Below are positions 57,817-64,000 of a stretch of DNA of 64,000 nucleotides, one piece after another. A program made the translations under genes and the position numbers. Position 1 is the first letter of the stretch; the number at the start of each line of letters is the position of its first letter. A model generated the notes under the pieces. That model made no database searches. It saw only the letters and a list, made by a program, of their open reading frames with translations, and was not told the origin of the DNA. The stretch comes from Chloroflexota bacterium (lineage in GTDB: Bacteria; Chloroflexota; UBA11872). Location: assembly GCA_022824865.1 (NCBI GenBank), contig JAJDZD010000025.1, forward strand, positions 1-64,000. Reading direction: 5' to 3'.

Positions 57817-59532
57817 TCAGAGCGCCACGGCTGCGGTCCGGTGCAGATTCGAAGTTCCGCTGCGGTAGCCGCGCTCACCGGCAAGGACTTCAATCGCCAC
57901 CGGGCGGCCAAAGAACGGGGAATGGAAGGTCTCATCCACAACCTGGATCTCATGCCCGAGCGACCGCAACTCGCGCAGCACGTCCTTGCCAACTCGAACA
58001 TCCACCCACGCGTCACCCGTCTCGCAATGCACGCGCGGCGCCTCGATCGCCTCCTGCGCGCTCATTCCGAAGTCGAGCATTCCGCAAATCACATGGACCT
58101 GGCAGCTGATCGTGGTCCGACCGCCTGAGGCCCCGAACGCCAGCCACGGCTTCCCGTTCCGAAGGACGATGACATTGGGCGAAAAAGCCATCACCCGACG
58201 ATTCGGACGGATGGAGTTTGCTTTCCCGGGCTCCGGATCGAACGAGATCATCGCGTTATTTAGCACAATGCCCGTGCCGGGAACGGTGACGCCCGACCCG
58301 AACGCTCCGCCGTGCGTAATGTTGAAGCTTGCGACGTTGCCATCCGTGTCGGCGGCCACGACCTGGGTCGTACCTGGGTTGTCGACGCCGCGTGAAAACT
58401 CGCGCCAACCCTTCGGACGCTGCTGTCCGGTGATGCGCGTTTCATGCGCCCAAGGATCGACCGGCTGCACCTTGCCGCTCGCCCGCCGCACGTCGATGCG
58501 ATCGGCAATCTCCGCCGCGTACGCCTTGCTCCACAAGCCATCGATTGGCGAGGGCATCATGCCCGGATCGGCCAGATGCTCAAGAACTGAGGTAAACGCG
58601 TAGCGCATCGTCTCGATCATGAGGTGCCGATACGCCGGGCTGTCAGGGCCAAGAGACTTCGGATCGAAGTTCTCGAGGATGTTGAGCATCAGCGGAGCGA
58701 AATAGCCGTCGGCCCATACCAGTTCGAATCCCCGATACGTGAACGGCCGCTCCTGGGAATCGATGCGCACCGGCAGGTCGCGAAGATCCCGAGCGGTCAG
58801 GATCCCGCCGATGGACGCGAGGTATTGCTCGACCCGTTCGGCCAGTTCACCGCCGTGGAAGACGCCGGCGCCGTCTCTGGCGATTCGCTGCAAGGTCCGT
58901 GCCAGGTCGGATTGGACAATCATTGAGCCAGCCTGGTGCGCGCTGCCGGGACTCGGCGGTACGCCGCCGGGCGCAAAGATCTCGGCCGTCGGCGGATACC
59001 GCACGATCTCGTCCAGGTGGCTGCCAATGGTCAGGGCCGTGTAACCGTCGACGGGAAACCCATCTCGCGCGTAGGCGATGGCCGGTTCCAGCAGGCGCGC
59101 CAGCGGGAAGCTGCCGTAGCCCTCGAGCACCGCGCTCATCCCCGCGAGCGCGCCTGGCGTCGCGATGGACCGCGGGCCGTGCATGTTGGCGTCGTCCTTA
59201 ACCTTGCGCCAGCGTCCCCAGGGGTCGAGTCCCGACTCCAGCTCGAACATGTCATCCGTCGCGGCTGTCGGAACCCCGCGCACCGGGAAGAGCACGCTGG
59301 TCTCACCGCCAGACGCCAGGTGCATCACACCCTGAACGGTCCCGCCGATCCCACACATCTCGGGCTCGACCACCCACGACGTGAAGACGGCGGCGGCCGC
59401 CGCGTCGATCGCATTGCCGCCGTCCGCCAGGATCTGCGCCCCGACATCCGCCGACAGGCGATGGCCTGTGCAGATCATCCCGATGGACGAACGGACGGCG
59501 CTCCTGGAGACGCTGAGCTCAGCGCGTCTCAC
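57817..59532 (-). CDS. ggt: gamma-glutamyltransferase
   Basis: GHRLSADVGAQILADGGNAIDAAAAA, NPGTTQVVAADTDGNVASFNITHGGAFGSGVTVPGTGIVLNNAMISFD. Confidence 0.92.
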   Translation of the reverse strand: MRRAELSVSRSAVRSSIGMICTGHRLSADVGAQILADGGNAIDAAAAAVFTSWVVEPEMCGIGGTVQGVMHLASGGETSVLFPVRGVPTAATDDMFELESGLDPWGRWRKVKDDANMHGPRSIATPGALAGMSAVLEGYGSFPLARLLEPAIAYARDGFPVDGYTALTIGSHLDEIVRYPPTAEIFAPGGVPPSPGSAHQAGSMIVQSDLARTLQRIARDGAGVFHGGELAERVEQYLASIGGILTARDLRDLPVRIDSQERPFTYRGFELVWADGYFAPLMLNILENFDPKSLGPDSPAYRHLMIETMRYAFTSVLEHLADPGMMPSPIDGLWSKAYAAEIADRIDVRRASGKVQPVDPWAHETRITGQQRPKGWREFSRGVDNPGTTQVVAADTDGNVASFNITHGGAFGSGVTVPGTGIVLNNAMISFDPEPGKANSIRPNRRVMAFSPNVIVLRNGKPWLAFGASGGRTTISCQVHVICGMLDFGMSAQEAIEAPRVHCETGDAWVDVRVGKDVLRELRSLGHEIQVVDETFHSPFFGRPVAIEVLAGERGYRSGTSNLHRTAAVAL

Positions 59533-59629
59533 CCGCCGCCTCCCCGGCCGATGACTACACCTTCACGCCCGGCATCCCACGGCGTGCGCGCGGACTGCGG
59601 GATTTGGGCGCCACGTATCGCCGTACCGC

Positions 59630-60502
59630 CTAGTTCTCAGCCGATAGCAACACCGAGTCCACGTAGAAGAAGCAGCGCCGGTCCGCATCGGCTTCCACCG
59701 CAAAGGCCAGGTTCAACAGATTCGATAGATTCGACTCCGCCTCACCCGTCACAGGTGGATAGCCGCGCAAGTCGTATACCCGGTCATTGCACTGGAATTC
59801 CAATGAGTGCAGCCCGTCCAGGTCAACCAGCCAGCGCACGTAGTGCCAGTTGATCTTGGTGGCCACCTCGTTGTAGCAAAGCGGTTGGTAAGCGTCCGGA
59901 ATGTCGTCGAACTCGTCGGATCGCAGCGCATGCGTGGATCCCGCCGACGCCTTGTCGCTGGGACCCGTGCGCACTTTCGGACGCATGTATTTCGACCTGA
60001 TCTGCCAGACGCGTCGAAGTTCCCCATCCTGTGAGTTGTGGTAGCGAAGGGACGGTATGGCCCGGCGTCCCCGGTCTTCGAATCCGTCCTGAAGGTCCAT
60101 CTGAATAGTGAACGCGCGCAGGTCCTCATCGCCCAACGTAAGTCGCGACGCTTCCACGGTATAGGTAATGAACGCCTCCAGCTGAATCACCCCGAGACGC
60201 TGCCAGGTCATCCGTTTCACCGCATAGGCGAAGTGCCCCGGTTGGCCCCGCGTGGCGATCTTGAGCGAATACGTGCCATCCATGGCCCCGTGCGATCCGA
60301 TGTCGAACATCGGCACGGATGACAGCATCGGCGCCCGCGTATCGTCGGAATTCCTGATGTTGTCCAGCGTCTTCTCGTAGTTCCCCACCAACTGCGTCCA
60401 GCCGCACACGCCGTGGTCGAAGTCGTCGTACGAAATGATCCGTGGCAGCGGACTGAACTTGCTAAGCGCGGGGTTTCCGTGGCTCGCGACATGCGAGTTC
60501 AT
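59630..60502 (-). CDS. uncharacterised protein, 290 aa, possibly beta-sandwich
   Basis: Complete ORF in operon context: ISYDDFDHGVCGWTQLVGNYEKTLDNIRNSDDTRAPMLSSVPMFDIGSHGAMDGTYSLKIAT. Confidence 0.8.
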   Translation of the reverse strand: MNSHVASHGNPALSKFSPLPRIISYDDFDHGVCGWTQLVGNYEKTLDNIRNSDDTRAPMLSSVPMFDIGSHGAMDGTYSLKIATRGQPGHFAYAVKRMTWQRLGVIQLEAFITYTVEASRLTLGDEDLRAFTIQMDLQDGFEDRGRRAIPSLRYHNSQDGELRRVWQIRSKYMRPKVRTGPSDKASAGSTHALRSDEFDDIPDAYQPLCYNEVATKINWHYVRWLVDLDGLHSLEFQCNDRVYDLRGYPPVTGEAESNLSNLLNLAFAVEADADRRCFFYVDSVLLSAEN

Positions 60503-60589
60503 CTAAGCAGCCCTCCTGTCGACAAGGTCTGAGCGCACCGCGTCGTAACGCGTCGGCCCGTCAGGTCCCGGCACGATTCCATTCGCAGG

Positions 60590-60922
60590 CTATTTGAGGT
60601 CCCACGAAAAGATCACCTTCAGTCCTCCCGTGGTACGTCCGACGACGCGAAGCCAGCTACCAAAGTGCGTAACGCTCACAAAGTGCACGCCCGGATCGAG
60701 CGAACCGCGCAGAGCGGCCCCGTGGTCGGCCCAGTGGATCCCGTCCGACGATATCTGCACTCGCAGGTCAATTCCGGGACTCTCGCCATCCGTCTCCAGC
60801 ACGTGCAGAAATCCGATTGCTTCCGACGCCCAGCCCGCCTCATAGGGCTCGACGTCGAAGTCCCCGCGCCACCAGACATTCCGCTCGACGACCGCGATAT
60901 GGCTGCGGCGAATCATGGCCAA
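60590..60922 (-). CDS. uncharacterised small beta-rich protein, 110 aa
   Basis: DVEPYEAGWASEAIGFLHVLETDGESPGIDLRVQISSDGIHWADHGAALRGSLDPGVHFVSVTHFGSWLRVVGRTTGGLKVIFSWDLK; operon context. Confidence 0.72.
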   Translation of the reverse strand: MAMIRRSHIAVVERNVWWRGDFDVEPYEAGWASEAIGFLHVLETDGESPGIDLRVQISSDGIHWADHGAALRGSLDPGVHFVSVTHFGSWLRVVGRTTGGLKVIFSWDLK

Positions 60923-60929
60923 CCCTCCC

Positions 60930-62042
60930 TCATCCCTTGATACCTGATAGGGAAATCCCGGCGATGAAGTACCGCTGGAATAGCAGGAAGAGAATGAAGA
61001 CCGGCAGCGTCACCAGCACGCCGCCGGCCATCCCGTACTGCCACTGGATCGCGCTTTCGCCCTGGACGCTCCGAAAGCTGGACAGCCAGATCGACAGCGT
61101 ATGCAGGTCCACCTTTCGGAGGAAGATCAGCGGCTCGATGAACGCGCCCCATGAACCTTGCAGGCTCAGAATCGCCACGGCAACCATCGCGGGTGTCGCC
61201 TGCGGTAGGACGATCCGCCGCCAGATAGCGAATTCCGACGCCCCGTCCACCCTTCCGGCCTCGATCAGCTCATGTGGAATGGTCAGGAAGTACTGTCGCA
61301 TGATGAAGATATACAGTGCGCTGCTTCCCGCGGCGCCAAAGAACTCAGGCACCACAAGCGGCAGGTACGTATTCTGTGCCCAGCTTCGCGACTCGAAGAA
61401 GATTGTCCAGCTGAAGACTTGGCCGAGTTGATCCTGCAAGATGTACGTGTTTCCGGAGAACAGAACGAACAGCGGAATGATCCGCACGATAAACGGCACC
61501 ATCAGGCTGCTGAGCACCAGCATGAAGAGCAGATTTCGCCCCGGGAATCGCAGCCGCGCGAAGCCGTAGCCAACGAACGCCGCGATTCCGACATTGGCCA
61601 CCAGGTTGACGACCGTCATGAGACTGGTGTTCTTGAATAGCTGCAGGACATTGAATCGCTCGAACGTGAACAGGAATGGATAGTTCCCCCACTGCGGCTC
61701 GCGTGGCAGCAGCAAATATGGCTCGACTTCATAAGTCTCCGGCAGCGTCTTTAGTGAAGTGGACACCATCCAGAAAATGGGGATCAGCGCCAGCACGCTG
61801 ATTCCGATCATCAACTCATACCGAATGACCGCCGCCAGGCGCCGTTGCAGCCGTGGCCCACCCCACCTCGGAATGCGCGGCGACAGCATCCACGCGACGC
61901 CTGAAATATCCAGGACCCAATTGCCCGCAATCACAACCGTCCACAGCAGTTCGCCCGAGGTCACGCCAAACGGCGTTGCCTGCTCGCCGATGGAACGTCC
62001 GCCGAAGACCACGAGTCCCAGCCACAGAATGGTCGCGATCAT
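60930..62042 (-). CDS. carbohydrate-type ABC transporter permease (MalG family) with N-terminal extension
   Basis: ALIPIFWMVSTSLKT core and EAGRVDGASEFAIWRRIVLPQATPAMVAVAILSLQGSW (EAA loop). Confidence 0.92.
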   Translation of the reverse strand: MIATILWLGLVVFGGRSIGEQATPFGVTSGELLWTVVIAGNWVLDISGVAWMLSPRIPRWGGPRLQRRLAAVIRYELMIGISVLALIPIFWMVSTSLKTLPETYEVEPYLLLPREPQWGNYPFLFTFERFNVLQLFKNTSLMTVVNLVANVGIAAFVGYGFARLRFPGRNLLFMLVLSSLMVPFIVRIIPLFVLFSGNTYILQDQLGQVFSWTIFFESRSWAQNTYLPLVVPEFFGAAGSSALYIFIMRQYFLTIPHELIEAGRVDGASEFAIWRRIVLPQATPAMVAVAILSLQGSWGAFIEPLIFLRKVDLHTLSIWLSSFRSVQGESAIQWQYGMAGGVLVTLPVFILFLLFQRYFIAGISLSGIKG

Positions 62043-62974
62043 GATTCGGGCTGCTCATAGTGCACGAGTCGGCGTGAAACCCAGAACGAGAGGGCCGTAA
62101 GAAACATGATGATGATGAAGAGAATAGTGGCAAGCGCCGACGCGTAACCAAATTCAAATGATACGAACGCCTTACGCCACAAGTAGAGAACGTAAAACAG
62201 CGTCGAGTCCAGCGGACCCCCCTGAGTCAACACGAACGCTGTTGTAAACACCTGGAACGAGTTGATAATCCCGATGATGATGACCAGGAAGATCGTCGGC
62301 GAAACCAGCGGAATCGTGACGTGGATCAACTTGCGCAGCGGACCGGCGCCATCGATTTCCGCGGCTTCGTATAGGTGCGGCGGGACCGCCTGCAGGGCGG
62401 CCAGGAAGAGAATCATCTGGACGCCAATGCTCGACCAGACGGTGAGAATCACAATCCCGGGCTTCGACCAATATTCGTCAACCATAAACCGCGGAGTCGG
62501 GATCCCCATCGTGTCCTCAAGCAGGAACTTCAGCAATCCAAGCTCCGGCTGCAACACCCATGCCCAGACAATCGAGGCGACAACCAGCGGCATGATTGTT
62601 GGCAGAAAGTAGAACGCGCGAAACAACGCGGCCATGGGCAACTTGGTGTTCACCAGCACGGCTAACAGGAATCCGATCACGACCTGACACGGTACAAGCA
62701 GCCCAACGTATATCGCGGTATTAGCGAGTGACTTGAGGAACTTCTCGTCCTCCGTAAATATCTCGATATAGTTTTCTAAGCCTGCGAGTTTAGGCGCTTG
62801 CAAGATATCGTATTCGGTAAACCCCCATGCGATGATCGCCACCATGGGCCCCAGGCTGAAGATCAGGAACCCAAGAACCCACGGTGAGATGAAAACGAAA
62901 CCCCACACGGCCTCCCGACGGCCGATGGTCCAGCGCGGGGCTCGCACAGCCAGGTCCGGCCGTGCGAGCCTCAC
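62039..62974 (-). CDS. carbohydrate-type ABC transporter permease (MalF/UgpA family)
   Basis: GFVFISPWVLGFLIFSLGPMVAIIAWGFTEYD; YEAAEIDGAGPLRKLIHVTIPLVSPTIFLV (EAA loop). Confidence 0.93.
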   Translation of the reverse strand: MRLARPDLAVRAPRWTIGRREAVWGFVFISPWVLGFLIFSLGPMVAIIAWGFTEYDILQAPKLAGLENYIEIFTEDEKFLKSLANTAIYVGLLVPCQVVIGFLLAVLVNTKLPMAALFRAFYFLPTIMPLVVASIVWAWVLQPELGLLKFLLEDTMGIPTPRFMVDEYWSKPGIVILTVWSSIGVQMILFLAALQAVPPHLYEAAEIDGAGPLRKLIHVTIPLVSPTIFLVIIIGIINSFQVFTTAFVLTQGGPLDSTLFYVLYLWRKAFVSFEFGYASALATILFIIIMFLTALSFWVSRRLVHYEQPES

Positions 62975-62979
62975 CGGCC

Positions 62980-63021
62980 AGTCAGGCTCGCTCGCCTGCG
63001 AGATCCCCCGCGAGCCTGACT
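62980..63021. promoter_or_regulatory. perfect 12-bp inverted repeat in the SBP-permease intergenic gap
   Basis: AGTCAGGCTCGC (62980-62991) - 18 nt - GCGAGCCTGACT (63010-63021). Confidence 0.8.
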
Positions 63022-63034
63022 GCCTCGCTCCTGG

Positions 63035-64000
63035 CTAGAGGCTATCGAAGAACTCATCCAGGAGTTCGCGCGTCTGACCGGCCATCGATGCCAGGGTCTC
63101 TTCAGGCGACTGTTTCCCGGCCATCATCAGTTCCATCTCATCCTTGAGCAACTGGTCGATGTCCGGGTTGACGGGCGTAATGGGCGATGCCTCCACCAGC
63201 GGAAGGACCGACTTCAGGTCGTTCCACAGCGGTTCGGTCTGGTACAGCGGGTCTTCGTTGAACTTCGGAACCGACGACGGGCGCTTCAGGTTGCCCATGA
63301 AGTCCAGGTTGCCCTGGTCCGCCGTCAGGTACCGCAGCCACTCCCAGCCCTCTTCCAGGTTCTGTGCCCCCTTCGGCATCCCGTAGGACCAGCCGTCGTC
63401 CGAAATCGAGCGCGGCTTTGCGTTCGGGTTGGTGTCGTCATACGGCATGTGCGTCACACCGGCGTTGATGTCCGGCGCGTCTCGGCGCATCACGCCCAGG
63501 AACCACACCCCTTCCACGCGCATGGTCAGCAGGTCGTTGTAGAACGCGGTCCGGGAGGCGCCCACGGCGTCCATGTACCCCTGGATGTTGTCCCAGCCGT
63601 CGTTGAGCTTCTCCACCATGTCGAGCTGCCACGTGACGTTCCGAAGCCCGATCGCGTCGTCGAACAGCACCTGCTTGGCGTCCTCGGTGAACATGTGGCC
63701 GCCAGCCGGGAATTGCCAGCCCTTGAAACTGGCATCCGTGCGCGCGCCCTTGATCATCTCCGGCACGAACATGCCGTGGCGCGTGATCTCGCCGCCTTCG
63801 CGAACCGTCGTCTTCAGCGCCATCTCCTCCAGCTCGGTCCACGTCGTCGGCGGCGTGTCCGGATCCAGGCCTACCTCTTCGAACGTGTCTTTGTTCCACC
63901 AGAAGAGGTACCAGGCGCCCGTGTTGTCCAGGGGAAGCGCGTACTGAACACCCAGCCAGCTTCCCTTGGGCCACTCGCCCGCGTAGAAGATCTCGGACAG
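63035..64000 (-). CDS. extracellular solute-binding protein, 5' end beyond the window
   Basis: Frame stays open to the window edge: LSEIFYAGEWPKGSWLGVQYALPLDNTGAWYLFWWNKDTFEEVGLDPDTPPTTWTELEEMALKTTV... Confidence 0.92.
   Translation of the reverse strand: MSEIFYAGEWPKGSWLGVQYALPLDNTGAWYLFWWNKDTFEEVGLDPDTPPTTWTELEEMALKTTVREGGEITRHGMFVPEMIKGARTDASFKGWQFPAGGHMFTEDAKQVLFDDAIGLRNVTWQLDMVEKLNDGWDNIQGYMDAVGASRTAFYNDLLTMRVEGVWFLGVMRRDAPDINAGVTHMPYDDTNPNAKPRSISDDGWSYGMPKGAQNLEEGWEWLRYLTADQGNLDFMGNLKRPSSVPKFNEDPLYQTEPLWNDLKSVLPLVEASPITPVNPDIDQLLKDEMELMMAGKQSPEETLASMAGQTRELLDEFFDSL

Noticed and set aside
1-64000. CRISPR-Cas, restriction-modification, toxin-antitoxin, prophage or BGC systems
   Set aside because: No cas, nuclease-methylase pair, phage structural or PKS/NRPS genes recognised; no regularly spaced repeats.

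Overview
High-GC bacterial window, probably Chloroflexota-like. That assignment is an inference from gene content, the long-spacer solute-binding proteins and Zn-type ribosomal proteins. Positions ~1-37 kb are a dense housekeeping block: glyS, recO, three tandem CNNM/CorC genes, prs, tRNA-Gln(TTG), ispE, ybeY, rpsU, wecA-like, rpmE, prfA, prmC, gmk, priA-like, def, fmt, rlmN, rpe, rpmB, recG, rsmD, coaD, rpmF, fabD, fabG, accC, nusB, tatC, lepB. Positions ~37-64 kb are an accessory catabolic/transport region: PhyH-family dioxygenases, sulfatase, amidohydrolase, nitrilase, Gfo/Idh, GH-like beta-propeller, gamma-glutamyltransferase, DegT aminotransferase, sugar-type ABC transporter and unknown proteins. 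Most notable observations: (i) a duplicated divergent SBP-phyH module with a conserved intergenic segment at three loci (43.5, 51.9 and 55.1 kb), one carrying a phyH 5' remnant and one an SBP copy that keeps a single reading frame for ~1.7 kb but has three in-frame stops, one exactly at the lipobox Cys and one aligned to a Gln; (ii) a PriA homologue that keeps its Zn-binding Cys but appears to lack the helicase motifs; (iii) a 12-bp perfect inverted repeat between an ABC binding-protein gene and its permease; (iv) a GH-like gene broken by one indel in a C-run; (v) a CNNM paralogue without a canonical start codon. No CRISPR array, rRNA or intact transposase was seen. No clearly new defence or mobile system was identified.
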